From: Oscillospiraceae bacterium | Lineage (GTDB): Bacteria > Bacillota > Clostridia > UBA1381 > UBA9506 | Direction: 5' to 3' | Length of the DNA stretch: 33,634 nucleotides | NCBI GenBank assembly: GCA_015068555.1 | Contig: SVKI01000015.1 | Span: 1-33,634, forward strand | In this document: one piece after another, positions 7,520 to 15,702 of the stretch | Layout: each line of letters starts with the position of its first letter | How positions within the stretch are numbered: position 1 is the stretch's first letter | Notes under the pieces: model-generated | Told to the model about the DNA's origin: nothing | Seen by the model: the letters and a program-made list of their open reading frames with translations, nothing else | Database searches by the model: none | Position numbers and translations under genes: made by a program

Positions 7520-7551
7520 AAAACCACTTTCCGAAAAAGGAGCAAAGACCC

Positions 7552-8205
7552 ATGAGAATGAGAAAAAAGAAGCACTTAAAGGAGCGCCTGGCCGATTGTG
7601 CCGACCTGATCATCTCCGATATTATGCGGTATAACGGTGATATACAATCCGTTTTTCAAAATTCTAATCCCTTGCATATGGAAATCGGTTGCGGCAAAGG
7701 TGCCTTTATTTTAGAAACGGCAAAAAGGCATCCCGATATTAACTTTATCGCCGTTGAAAAAAACTATAACGTGTTGATTTTAGCCGCCGAAAAAATTAAG
7801 GATGCCGGCCTTTCCAACGTAAAGTTTATCGCCGGCGATGCCAATTTGTTGCGCGCTTTTGAAACAAGAACCAAATGCGATATTATCTATATCAACTTTT
7901 GTGACCCCTGGCACAAAAACAGCTACCGCAGGAGGCGGCTGACGCACGCGCAACACCTTATGCTGTGGGAAAAATTACTGCACGAAAACGGTGAAATACA
8001 TTTTAAAACCGATAATAAAAACCTTTTTGAATTCTCGCTCAACTCCTTTTCCGAGTATGACATGAAGCTGAAAAACATCACCTTTGATTTACATAATTCA
8101 GCATATAAAGACGAGAATGTTATGACAGAATATGAAAGGCTTTTCTCCGCTCAGGGTCAACCCATTTACCGCTGCGAAGCGGCCTTTCGGCAGAAAGCAG
8201 AGTAA
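7552..8205 (+). CDS. trmB: tRNA (guanine-N7-)-methyltransferase
   Basis: TrmB makes m7G46 in the tRNA variable loop using S-adenosylmethionine. The 217-residue product has the SAM-binding motif EIGCGKG (44-50), an acidic ribose-contact region (FIAVEKN) and the family signature at DPW (118-120) followed by an arginine-rich stretch (RRRRL). The usual DPWPKxxH reads DPWHKNSY here, a modest variation. AAAGGAG lies 9 nt before the ATG. It is a single-gene unit with its own promoter and a bidirectional terminator shared with nrdG. Confidence 0.93.
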   Translation: MRMRKKKHLKERLADCADLIISDIMRYNGDIQSVFQNSNPLHMEIGCGKGAFILETAKRHPDINFIAVEKNYNVLILAAEKIKDAGLSNVKFIAGDANLLRAFETRTKCDIIYINFCDPWHKNSYRRRRLTHAQHLMLWEKLLHENGEIHFKTDNKNLFEFSLNSFSEYDMKLKNITFDLHNSAYKDENVMTEYERLFSAQGQPIYRCEAAFRQKAE

Positions 8206-8243
8206 AAGGAGGCAGTCACGTTATTACGCGACTGCCTCCTTTT
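8204..8243. terminator. Bidirectional terminator between trmB and nrdG
   Basis: A 14-bp perfect stem (8204-8217 with 8230-8243) has T4-T5 on the plus-strand exit and a matching A-run giving T4 on the minus-strand exit. Both stop codons touch it: trmB's TAA at 8203-8205 and nrdG's TAA at 8245-8243. Confidence 0.9.
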
Positions 8244-8764
8244 TATTCTTTACACAGTACAGCTCTTTTTTCCTTAAGCGAAGCTTTGACATCTAAAATC
8301 CGTTGATTGGAAGAACCGCGAAAGCGCAGAGAAATATCCTTTAAATCATCCACATAGCGGCCGTCAACCAGCACATCAACCAGCGACAAAAGCTGTTCCG
8401 TCACCTCGCAATGTGCATAGGAAGCCGGATTTAACAGTTCCTCAAAGGTAAAGCCGGAGTAGACCCAAACAGTTTTTTGGGGCAATTTGCTTCGCACCTT
8501 TTGCACAAAGGGAAGCAACGTCCTTTGATTCTCCGGTTCAAAAGGCTCACCGCCTAAAACCGTCAGTCCGTTTATATAGTCCGGCGCCAGCACGGCAAGC
8601 AGCCTGCTCTCGGTTTCGCTTGTAAAGGGTTCACCGTAGCTAAAATCCCAGGTCTCCGGCTGAAAGCACTTTTCGCAATGATTGGTGCATCCTGAAACAA
8701 ACAGACTTACACGCACGCCGATGCCGTTGGCTATATCACAATCTTTTATTGTTCCGTAGTTCAT
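8243..8764 (-). CDS. nrdG: Anaerobic ribonucleotide reductase activase (radical SAM)
   Basis: NrdG uses a 4Fe-4S cluster and S-adenosylmethionine to create the glycyl radical on NrdD. The 173-residue product has the radical-SAM triad C26-x3-C30-x2-C33 (GCTNHCEKC), the GGEPF motif and the typical short length of activases. Its ribosome site (TAGGAG) overlaps the nrdD stop codon, with a 9-nt gap between genes, so the pair is translated from one mRNA. Confidence 0.95.
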   Translation of the reverse strand: MNYGTIKDCDIANGIGVRVSLFVSGCTNHCEKCFQPETWDFSYGEPFTSETESRLLAVLAPDYINGLTVLGGEPFEPENQRTLLPFVQKVRSKLPQKTVWVYSGFTFEELLNPASYAHCEVTEQLLSLVDVLVDGRYVDDLKDISLRFRGSSNQRILDVKASLKEKRAVLCKE

Positions 8765-8773
8765 ATGTTTCTC

Positions 8774-10933
8774 CTACAGGTGCATAACCCGTTCTTTAAT
8801 TTCCTGCGTTCGTCCCTGATTCCAATACTGCGTGCCGATGTAGCCACAGGTGCGTCGCGCCACATTCATCGTATCCTGGTCGCGATTGCCGCAGCGGGGA
8901 CAGGTCCACAAAAGTTTGCCTTCGTCTTCCTGAATTTCTATCTCCCCATCCCATCCGCAAAGCTGGCAGTAATCGCTCTTTGTGTTGAGTTCTGCATACA
9001 TGATGTTTTCGTAGATAAATTTAATAATTTGTAAAACAGCCTCAATATTTTGCTGCATGTTCGGCACTTCCACATAGCTGATGGCACCGCCCGAGGAAAG
9101 CGCCTGGAACTGCGCCTCAAAGCGCAGTTTCGAAAACGCGTCAATCGGTTCGGTCACATGCACATGATAGCTGTTGGTGATGTAGCCCTTATCGGTGACG
9201 CCGGGAATCACACCAAATCGGCGTTGCAGGCATTTCGCAAATTTATAGGTTGTGGATTCAAGCGGCGTACCGTAGATTCCAAAGCCGATGGTTGTTTCTG
9301 CCTTCCAGCGTTCACAGGCTGCATTCATATACTTCATAATTTCAAGAGCAAAGGGCGTGGCCAAGGGGTCTGTGTGAGATTTACCCGTCATGTAACGCAC
9401 GCATTCACAAAGGCCTGCATAGCCCAGCGAGATGGTGGAATAACCGCCAACCAACAATTTATCAATTGTTTCGCCCTTCTTCAGGCGCGCGCACGCGCCA
9501 TACTGCCATAAAATGGGAGCCGCATCGGAAAGAGTTCCTTTCAGCCTGTTGTGGCGACACATAAGCGCACGGTAGCACAAATCCAGTCGCTCATCAAAAA
9601 TCTTCCAGAAGGCATCAATGTTGCCACCGGAAGACAGCGCAACATCAACCAGATTCAGCGTGACAACGCCCTGATTAAAGCGACCGTAAAACTTATACTG
9701 ACCGTTTTCATCCTTCCAGGGAGAAAGGGCGCTGCGGCATCCCATAACCGGAAAGCAGTTTCCTTCTTTTAGTTCCTTCATTTTCTTTTCGGAGATATAG
9801 TCAGGCACTAAACGTTTGGCTGTACATTCCGCAGCCAGCTTCGTTAAATAATAATAGGGAGAATCATCATGAACATTATCTTCCTCAAGCACATAAATCA
9901 GCTTGGGGAACGCCGGCGTTACCCACACGCCCTGTTCATTTTTCACACCCTGATGGCGCTGTTTTAATACCTCTTCAATAATCAGCGCAAGATCCTTTTT
10001 TTCCTGCTCGTTTTTTGCTTCGTTCAGATACATAAAGACCGTTACAAACGGTGCCTGGCCATTGGTTGTAAGCAGGGTCACCACCTGGTATTGAATGGTT
10101 TGCACGCCGCTTTGAATTTCACGGCGCAGACGCATTTCGGTCAGGTGTGCAAGCTCTGATTCAGAAAGCGTAACACCCAGCTCAGCCGTTTCCTTGCAAA
10201 GATCGCGGTAGATGCGTTCACGGCTCACCTGCACAAAAGGCGCTAAATGCGCCAGTGAGATAGACTGACCGCCATACTGGTTAGAGGCCACCTGTGCAAT
10301 AATCTGGGTTGCAATGTTACAGGCTGTTGAAAAGCTGTGCGGACGCTCAATCAGCGTGCCGGTAATGACGGTGCCGTTTTGCAGCATGTCCTCTAAATTA
10401 ACCAAGTCGCAGTTATGCATATGCTGAGCATAATAATCCGTATCATGGAAGTGGATAATGCCCTCATTGTGTGCATCGGCAATATCGCGTGGCAGCAAAA
10501 TGCGGTTTGATATATCGCGGGAAACCTCGCCCGCCATATAGTCACGTTGTGTCGAGTTCACGACAGGGTTCTTATTGGAATTTTCCTGCTTTGCCTCTTC
10601 ATTATTGCATTCAATCAGACTCAGAATTTTATCATCGGTTGTGTTGGACTGGCGCACCAGGGCACGGGTGTAGCGGTAGGTGATATAGGCCTTGGCCACC
10701 ACAAAGGCACCTTGTTCCATAATTTGATGCTCCACCATATCCTGCACTTCTTCAACGCTGGGCGAGCGACCCAGAGCAGCACATTTTTCGGCCACCGTGT
10801 CAGAAATCATGCGAATCTGCTCACTGCTCATGCGCTCTCTGGCATCAACAGCCTCGTTGGCCTTGGTAATAGCCGTCATAATCTTCGTAATATCAAATAT
10901 AACTTCTGAGCCGTTTCGTTTCAAAATCTTCAT
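8774..10933 (-). CDS. nrdD: Anaerobic (class III) ribonucleoside-triphosphate reductase
   Basis: NrdD reduces ribonucleoside triphosphates to deoxy forms under anaerobic conditions. The 719-residue protein has an N-terminal ATP-cone for allosteric activity control (about residues 1-95), the ten-stranded barrel core, and a C-terminal zinc site with two CxxC pairs (CQLC, CPRC). The glycyl-radical loop RRTCGYIGTQYW has the radical glycine at G697. The ATG at 10933 has GGAGGTG upstream. It is cotranscribed with nrdG. Control by NrdR is suggested by three repeated boxes at its promoter. Confidence 0.96.
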   Translation of the reverse strand: MKILKRNGSEVIFDITKIMTAITKANEAVDARERMSSEQIRMISDTVAEKCAALGRSPSVEEVQDMVEHQIMEQGAFVVAKAYITYRYTRALVRQSNTTDDKILSLIECNNEEAKQENSNKNPVVNSTQRDYMAGEVSRDISNRILLPRDIADAHNEGIIHFHDTDYYAQHMHNCDLVNLEDMLQNGTVITGTLIERPHSFSTACNIATQIIAQVASNQYGGQSISLAHLAPFVQVSRERIYRDLCKETAELGVTLSESELAHLTEMRLRREIQSGVQTIQYQVVTLLTTNGQAPFVTVFMYLNEAKNEQEKKDLALIIEEVLKQRHQGVKNEQGVWVTPAFPKLIYVLEEDNVHDDSPYYYLTKLAAECTAKRLVPDYISEKKMKELKEGNCFPVMGCRSALSPWKDENGQYKFYGRFNQGVVTLNLVDVALSSGGNIDAFWKIFDERLDLCYRALMCRHNRLKGTLSDAAPILWQYGACARLKKGETIDKLLVGGYSTISLGYAGLCECVRYMTGKSHTDPLATPFALEIMKYMNAACERWKAETTIGFGIYGTPLESTTYKFAKCLQRRFGVIPGVTDKGYITNSYHVHVTEPIDAFSKLRFEAQFQALSSGGAISYVEVPNMQQNIEAVLQIIKFIYENIMYAELNTKSDYCQLCGWDGEIEIQEDEGKLLWTCPRCGNRDQDTMNVARRTCGYIGTQYWNQGRTQEIKERVMHL

Positions 10934-10965
10934 TTGTAAGGCACCTCCGTAAACAACATGCGTTT

Positions 10966-11041
10966 TTTCTATATCTTGTGATTTTCTGTATACAATTCCA
11001 TATCTTGTGTAGTGTACGAAAAATTATAGCACATCTTGTAT
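10966..11041 (-). promoter_or_regulatory. Three NrdR-like operator boxes upstream of nrdD
   Basis: Minus-strand copies of ACAAGATRT occur in 16-bp windows at 11041-11026, 11010-10995 and 10981-10966. Left halves such as ACACAAGATAT and TCACAAGATAT resemble the known NrdR box (ACACwAkATATwG-type). Spacings are 31 and 29 bp, close to three helical turns as usual for NrdR tandem sites. The first box lies in the promoter spacer and -10; the others lie just downstream of the start site. The assignment rests on resemblance to the published consensus. Confidence 0.7.
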
Positions 11042-11051
11042 GCAGAGTCAA
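11023..11051 (-). promoter_or_regulatory. Promoter of nrdD-nrdG
   Basis: Minus-strand TTGACT (11051-11046), 17-bp spacer, TATAAT (11028-11023), giving a 5' leader of roughly 80 nt. An NrdR-like box covers the spacer and part of the -10. Confidence 0.8.
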
Positions 11052-11114
11052 TAGATTTTTTTCTGTAACATAAATATAATATTTGGTATTTATCTTCCAT
11101 TTTTGTACAGCAAA

Positions 11115-11165
11115 CAATAAAAAAGCGCTTTTTTATCTGCCAAGCGCGGGCAGATAAGAAAGCGC
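11115..11165 (-). terminator. Intrinsic terminator overlapping the 3' end of dus
   Basis: A 17-bp stem with one mismatch (11165-11149 and 11141-11125), loop of 7 nt, is followed by TTTTTTATTG (11124-11115). The left arm and loop lie inside the last codons of the dihydrouridine synthase gene, so the end of the protein is also terminator sequence. It separates the MATE-dus unit from the nrdD promoter. Confidence 0.85.
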
Positions 11166-12062
11166 ATGTATAAAGTCTGATAGCGTATTTGCCTTTTTAA
11201 TGGCTTTGGCCACCTTTTTTTCCTCCGGAAAGTTCTGCATCATGTAGGTCCACACTTCCTTGAGCTTATGAAGCGTGAAGGTTTCGCTTTCCAAAACCTG
11301 TAAATACTGTTCCGATAACAGTTTTGAAAAAGCAATCAATTCCTCTGTGGCTAAGGGCTTGCCGCCATGAATCTCTCGAAACAGCGCCGGATTTTTAACG
11401 GCGCCGCGGCCAATCATAACCCCTTCTATAGTGGGAAACTCCTCTATAATATTTTCATAATCTTCTACAGTGTAAACATTGCCGTTATAGCAAACCGGGC
11501 AGCTTGCCTGCCCCAGCGCCCGGCGGAAGACCTCTTGATCCGGCAAGCCGTTATAAAAATCCTTTTTCGTGCGCGGATGAATGATTAAACGTGACAACGG
11601 ATAGCGATTATAAATTTCCATCAGGCCATCCATTTCACGGCTATCTGTATACCCCGTACGGGTTTTGACCGAAATCTTAACGGCAGAATTTTGACAAATG
11701 ACATCAAAAAATCTGCATAGCCCTGCCGGGTCACTCAAAAATCCGGCACCGCGCCCTTTTTTGATGACGGTAGGCGAGGGACAGCCTAAGTTGATGTTCA
11801 CCTCATCATAGCCTAAGGGCTTGATTTTTTCGACAAACTTTAAAAAGGAGTCTGCCCGGTTGGTCAACACCTGCACCTTGAGAGGAACGCCCGCATTGTG
11901 CTCCGGTAAAATGTCGCGCACATTTTTTCTGCCTATTTTTTCATTATCAGAAGGCGTCACAAAAGGCGCATAATAGGCATCGCACCCGCCAAAACAACGG
12001 GCATGAGTGGTTCTGTATGTATATGTCGTGATGCCCTCAAGCGGCGCAAAATATACCTTCAC
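11133..12062 (-). CDS. dus: tRNA-dihydrouridine synthase
   Basis: Dus enzymes are FMN-dependent and reduce uridines in the tRNA D-loop with NADPH. The 309-residue barrel protein starts (M/V)KVYFAPLEGITTYTYR, with the active-site motif NLGCPSP (Cys94) and conserved lysine/arginine (KKGRGAGF). A phosphate-binding segment (GRGAVKNP) follows, and then the C-terminal helical domain. GTG at 12062 is chosen because GAGGTG lies 6 nt upstream and homologues start at this point; a GTG three codons earlier is the alternative. It is downstream of the MATE gene on the same strand, 35 nt away. Its final codons form a terminator. Confidence 0.9.
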   Translation of the reverse strand: MKVYFAPLEGITTYTYRTTHARCFGGCDAYYAPFVTPSDNEKIGRKNVRDILPEHNAGVPLKVQVLTNRADSFLKFVEKIKPLGYDEVNINLGCPSPTVIKKGRGAGFLSDPAGLCRFFDVICQNSAVKISVKTRTGYTDSREMDGLMEIYNRYPLSRLIIHPRTKKDFYNGLPDQEVFRRALGQASCPVCYNGNVYTVEDYENIIEEFPTIEGVMIGRGAVKNPALFREIHGGKPLATEELIAFSKLLSEQYLQVLESETFTLHKLKEVWTYMMQNFPEEKKVAKAIKKANTLSDFIHALSYLPALGR

Positions 12063-12097
12063 TGGCTTCACCTCGCTCTACAATAACAGCGTCCGCC

Positions 12098-13477
12098 TTA
12101 CTGCTTAAGCGCCTTCGTTTTCCATTTGCCCAATTTATAAAAGATACCCGTTATAACAGCACCCATCACCCAAGATACCAGCAGCGAGATTTGTATACAA
12201 ATGCTTTGGCCGTTGGGAAGCTCGGGCGTTCTGGTCAGATACGAAATACCATAGGCCAGGGGCACGCGGAGAACAACCGTAGTAATGAGCGAAATCCACA
12301 TAGGCGTCATCGTGTCACCCGCACCGCGCATAATGCCGGAAAGGCTTTGAGTTACCGCCACGGCGATGTAGCCTACGGCCAGAATTTGCATCAGATAATA
12401 GCTTTTTTCTACCAGCTCAGCCGTATCGGTAAACACGCCCATTAAGCCTTTGCCGAAAAGAAGAATAATGACTGTTATGACGGCCGAACACAGCACGGCA
12501 ATCCAAGTGCCTTGTTTGGCGCCTTTTGTCACCCTGTCATACAGGCCGGCCCCCACATTCTGACCGGCATAGGTCGTAAGCGATGCACCAAAGGAAAAGT
12601 TTGGCATCATGGCAAAGCCATCTACGCGCATCACTACCACATTGGCGGCAATGAAAAGCTCACCGAACTGGTTTGTGAGTGACTGCACCACAATCATGGC
12701 AGAAGAGAAGATAGCCTGGGTTAGACCGGAAGGCAGACCCAGACGAATAACGGTTTTTACATATTCGCCCACCGGCTTTAAATAATGCCATCCAAAATCA
12801 AAAAACTCTGTCATTCTTGCAAGCTTAAGCATGCATAAAGCAGAAGAAACAATCTGTGCGATAACCGTAGCAAGCGCCACACCGGGCACGCCCATGCCAA
12901 GGCCTGCCACAAAATAAATATCCAGCACAATGTTAATCGCAGTCGCCACCAAAAGGTACAAAAGGGCCGAAACAGAATCTCCCATCCCGCGAATGATACC
13001 GCTTAAAATGTTGTAAAACGCCATGCCGACAATACCCACAAGCGAAATAATCAGGTAGTTTGCGCAATCATCAATAATGGATGTCGGTGTGTTTAAAATT
13101 TCAAGAATCGGCCGTATAAACGGCGTTGCCACCACGACCAAAAGAACATAAGAAATGATGGTTACCGTGATGCAGTTGCCCACCGTGTAGGAAAGGCTTT
13201 CTCTGTTACGCGCACCGTAATACTGCGAAACCATAATGCTGGCACCGGTGGAAATACCAATAAAAAGCACCAGCAGCATATTAAGAATCGGCATAGCGCT
13301 ACCAACGGCTGCCAGCGCATTATCGCCGACATAATTACCCACCACAATGCTGTCTACCGTACTGTAAAGCTGCTGTGCTATGTTGCCGAGCAGCATGGGC
13401 AGGGTAAATGTTATAATACTTTTCCAGGGAGCGCCCTGCGTCATATCTGTAGGCGCAAATAAATTTTTAATCATCAT
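12098..13477 (-). CDS. MATE family efflux transporter
   Basis: The 459-residue protein has about 12 predicted membrane segments in two similar halves (for example GNIAQQLYSTVDSIVVGNYVG near residues 31-51 and AGQNVGAG in the second half), which identifies the MATE (NorM/DinF-like) fold. Such proteins export drugs or metabolites using Na+ or H+; the substrate is not predictable. Tandem ATGs at 13477 and 13474 follow GAGGT; either may serve. It has its own promoter and is followed by dus. The N-terminal MTQGAPWKSIITFTLPM is typical of the Clostridia branch. Confidence 0.92.
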   Translation of the reverse strand: MMIKNLFAPTDMTQGAPWKSIITFTLPMLLGNIAQQLYSTVDSIVVGNYVGDNALAAVGSAMPILNMLLVLFIGISTGASIMVSQYYGARNRESLSYTVGNCITVTIISYVLLVVVATPFIRPILEILNTPTSIIDDCANYLIISLVGIVGMAFYNILSGIIRGMGDSVSALLYLLVATAINIVLDIYFVAGLGMGVPGVALATVIAQIVSSALCMLKLARMTEFFDFGWHYLKPVGEYVKTVIRLGLPSGLTQAIFSSAMIVVQSLTNQFGELFIAANVVVMRVDGFAMMPNFSFGASLTTYAGQNVGAGLYDRVTKGAKQGTWIAVLCSAVITVIILLFGKGLMGVFTDTAELVEKSYYLMQILAVGYIAVAVTQSLSGIMRGAGDTMTPMWISLITTVVLRVPLAYGISYLTRTPELPNGQSICIQISLLVSWVMGAVITGIFYKLGKWKTKALKQ

Positions 13478-13511
13478 ATCTTACCTCAATTCCAAAAAAA
13501 TACCATTGTAT

Positions 13512-13540
13512 AGTATATCATGCCCGCCGACAAAAAGCAA
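13512..13540 (-). promoter_or_regulatory. Promoter of the MATE-dus unit
   Basis: Minus-strand TTGCTT (13540-13535), 17-bp spacer, TATACT (13517-13512). It is divergent from the DUF1385 promoter about 100 bp away; the stretch between (13541-13641) shows nothing else. Confidence 0.7.
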
Positions 13541-13641
13541 GATTCTTCCCAATAACTTTTCATTAAAACTAAACTCTTTTTGGTTCTTCTAAACCGTCTG
13601 TAAACAAATTTTTAATTCTCCTGTTTCGGCAATAAAAGATG

Positions 13642-13670
13642 TTGAAATTTGCCCCTTTCTATGATACAAT
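13642..13670 (+). promoter_or_regulatory. Promoter of DUF1385-prmC
   Basis: TTGAAA (13642-13647), 17-bp spacer, TACAAT (13665-13670), giving a leader of about 55 nt. The sequence from the -35 into the spacer (TTGAAATTTGCCCCT) differs by one base from the trmB promoter. Confidence 0.78.
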
Positions 13671-13731
13671 TATTGTAGTAGGATGGTCTCATCTGTCCTC
13701 TGTGGCCGTATGGGCCGGAAAGGATATCATT

Positions 13732-14712
13732 ATGAATGAAAAACAGACGCAAAATTGCAAAACGCATATGACAAGCATCGGTGGACAAGCCGTTATTGAA
13801 GGCGTTATGATGCGCGGTCCCAAGGAGATTGCCGTTGCCGTTCGCACGCCCGATAAAGGGATTATCATTGATAAAAAACCCGTGGCTTCCATCCTGCAAA
13901 AATATAAATTCTTAAAACTACCCATCATCCGCGGCGTTGTTTCATTTATCGAATCTTTAATCATGGGCACAAAAGCCCTGATGTTTTCTGCCGAACTGGT
14001 TGATATTGAAGAGGAAGAAGACAAAAAGAAAAAAGAAACCATGACCGAAGAAGAAAGAAAAGCCACTGAAGCCAAAGAGGGCAAGATGAAAAATCTTGCC
14101 ATCTATTTCTCCGTGGCCATATCGTTAGTGTTTGGCGTGGGTTTGTTTATGCTGCTCCCGACCGTTGTTGTCGGCCTTGCAAGAGACTATTTGTTCAAAG
14201 GCGCAAACAACTTCTGGGTAACGTTGTTGGAAGGCGTGATTCGCATCGCTATTTTCCTGGCCTACGTCAGTCTGGTTTCCCTGATGAAGGATATCCGCCG
14301 CGTGTTTGAATATCACGGCGCCGAGCATAAAACCATTTTCTGCTATGAAAGCGGGGAAGAACTCACCGTTGAAAACGCACGCCGTTTTTCCCGTCTGCAT
14401 CCCCGTTGCGGCACCAGCTTTTTGCTGATTGTGATGGTGATCAGCATTATTGTTTTCTCCTTCATTTCATGGAGCAATCCATGGCAACGACTGGGCATTC
14501 GCCTTCTTTTGCTGCCGGTTGTGGCCGGCCTTTCCTACGAGGTCATTAAATTTGCCGGCAGAAGCAAAAGCAAGTGCATGCGCCTTGTGAGCATGCCGGG
14601 CATGTGGTTGCAAAAAATAACCACGCGTGAACCGGATGACAGTCAGCTCGAAGTGGCCATTGCCTCTTTGAAGGCCGTACTGACAGACAACAGGGAGGAT
14701 GACAAGTGGTAA
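13732..14712 (+). CDS. DUF1385 (YqhQ-like) membrane protein
   Basis: The 326-residue protein matches the DUF1385 family through SIGGQAVIEGVMMRGP near the N-terminus, HGAEHKTIFCYESGE in the middle and RLHPRCGTSF. An acidic/lysine-rich stretch (EEEEDKKKKE) is followed by several membrane segments. The function is unknown; the conserved His/Glu/Cys residues hint at a metal site, which is inference only. ATG at 13732 with GGAAAGGA upstream is preferred to the open frame further upstream, because the conserved domain begins soon after it. It overlaps prmC by 7 nt, an arrangement often seen in Clostridia, where prfA usually also follows; it does not here. Confidence 0.88.
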   Translation: MNEKQTQNCKTHMTSIGGQAVIEGVMMRGPKEIAVAVRTPDKGIIIDKKPVASILQKYKFLKLPIIRGVVSFIESLIMGTKALMFSAELVDIEEEEDKKKKETMTEEERKATEAKEGKMKNLAIYFSVAISLVFGVGLFMLLPTVVVGLARDYLFKGANNFWVTLLEGVIRIAIFLAYVSLVSLMKDIRRVFEYHGAEHKTIFCYESGEELTVENARRFSRLHPRCGTSFLLIVMVISIIVFSFISWSNPWQRLGIRLLLLPVVAGLSYEVIKFAGRSKSKCMRLVSMPGMWLQKITTREPDDSQLEVAIASLKAVLTDNREDDKW

Positions 14713-15551
14713 TCGGCGAAGCTCTGCAAAAAGCTACCGGAAGACTTTCAGAAAGCGGCAGTACATCGGCGCGTTTAGATGCCGAGGTGTTGTTGTCTCA
14801 CCTTCTTGGGCAGGACAGAGTATATCTTGTTTTGCACAAAAACGACCCCCTTTCCCATGAAATTGAAGCGGCGTTTGAAGCGCTGCTGTGCCGTCGTATT
14901 AAGGGTGAACCCATTGCCTATCTGACGGGCAGCCGCGAATTTATGTCTCTTACTTTTTCAGTCTCGCCGGGCGTTTTAATTCCCCGCCCCGACACGGAAA
15001 CATTAGCCGAATGGGCCATCTCAACATGCAGGCCTATCCAAAACCCGCGCATTTTAGATATTTGCACAGGCTCCGGAGCTCTTGCTATCAGCCTGGCACA
15101 TTACCTGCCTCAAGCCGATGTCACAGCTTGTGACATCTCCCCTCATTGCTTACAAACCGCGCAGGAAAACGCTGAAAAAAACGGCGTTTCGTACCGCGTG
15201 CGCCTGCAGGCATGGGATGTTTTTGCCTCCTGTCCCCTGCGTGAGCGTTATCATTGCATTGTTTCCAACCCGCCCTATATCCCCTCTGACGTTGTACCCA
15301 CCTTAGAGAGGGATGTGCGTGATTTTGAACCGGCTCTTGCATTAGATGGAGGGGAGGATGGCCTGCAATTTTACCGCAGAATCATTTCTCTGGCACCTTC
15401 TCTTTTGCAGAAGGACGGCTACCTGGCTTTTGAAGTGGGTTACGACCAGGCCGATTCAGTTGCTCACCAAATGAAGGAATCGGGCTTTTCCGAAATCAAG
15501 AAAATCCCCGATTTGTCCGGGATTTTCCGCGTGGTTTGCGGTCAAATGTAA
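14706..15551 (+). CDS. prmC: Peptide chain release factor N5-glutamine methyltransferase
   Basis: PrmC methylates the GGQ glutamine of release factors RF1 and RF2. The 281-residue product has the N-terminal helical release-factor-binding domain (about 1-80), the SAM motif DICTGSGALAIS (118-129) and the catalytic NPPY (188-191). The start is GTG, with GGGAGG 7 nt upstream inside the DUF1385 gene, so the two are translationally linked. No release-factor gene is adjacent in the window. Confidence 0.94.
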   Translation: MVIGEALQKATGRLSESGSTSARLDAEVLLSHLLGQDRVYLVLHKNDPLSHEIEAAFEALLCRRIKGEPIAYLTGSREFMSLTFSVSPGVLIPRPDTETLAEWAISTCRPIQNPRILDICTGSGALAISLAHYLPQADVTACDISPHCLQTAQENAEKNGVSYRVRLQAWDVFASCPLRERYHCIVSNPPYIPSDVVPTLERDVRDFEPALALDGGEDGLQFYRRIISLAPSLLQKDGYLAFEVGYDQADSVAHQMKESGFSEIKKIPDLSGIFRVVCGQM

Positions 15552-15598
15552 CACGTAAAAATTTTTATCGAAAAAACGTATCTTTTTTATATATGGCA

Positions 15599-15627
15599 TT
15601 GCATAAAGCGAAAAAATATGATACAAT
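15599..15627 (+). promoter_or_regulatory. Promoter of the adaptor-yggS (division) unit
   Basis: TTGCAT (15599-15604), 17-bp spacer, TACAAT (15622-15627), in an AT-rich gap after prmC. The leader holds a 6-bp stem (ATGCAC 15644-15649 with GTGCAT 15654-15659). Confidence 0.7.
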
Positions 15628-15702
15628 AAATTGAATCATACTTATGCACCTGTGTGCATGCTTATACCGCTTGAAAAACTAAAAAATCGGAGCCGATTAT
15701 CT

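Noticed and set aside
10893-11117. 74-codon minus-strand frame overlapping the nrdD start and promoter
   Set aside because: It has no ribosome site and runs through the promoter and NrdR-like boxes.
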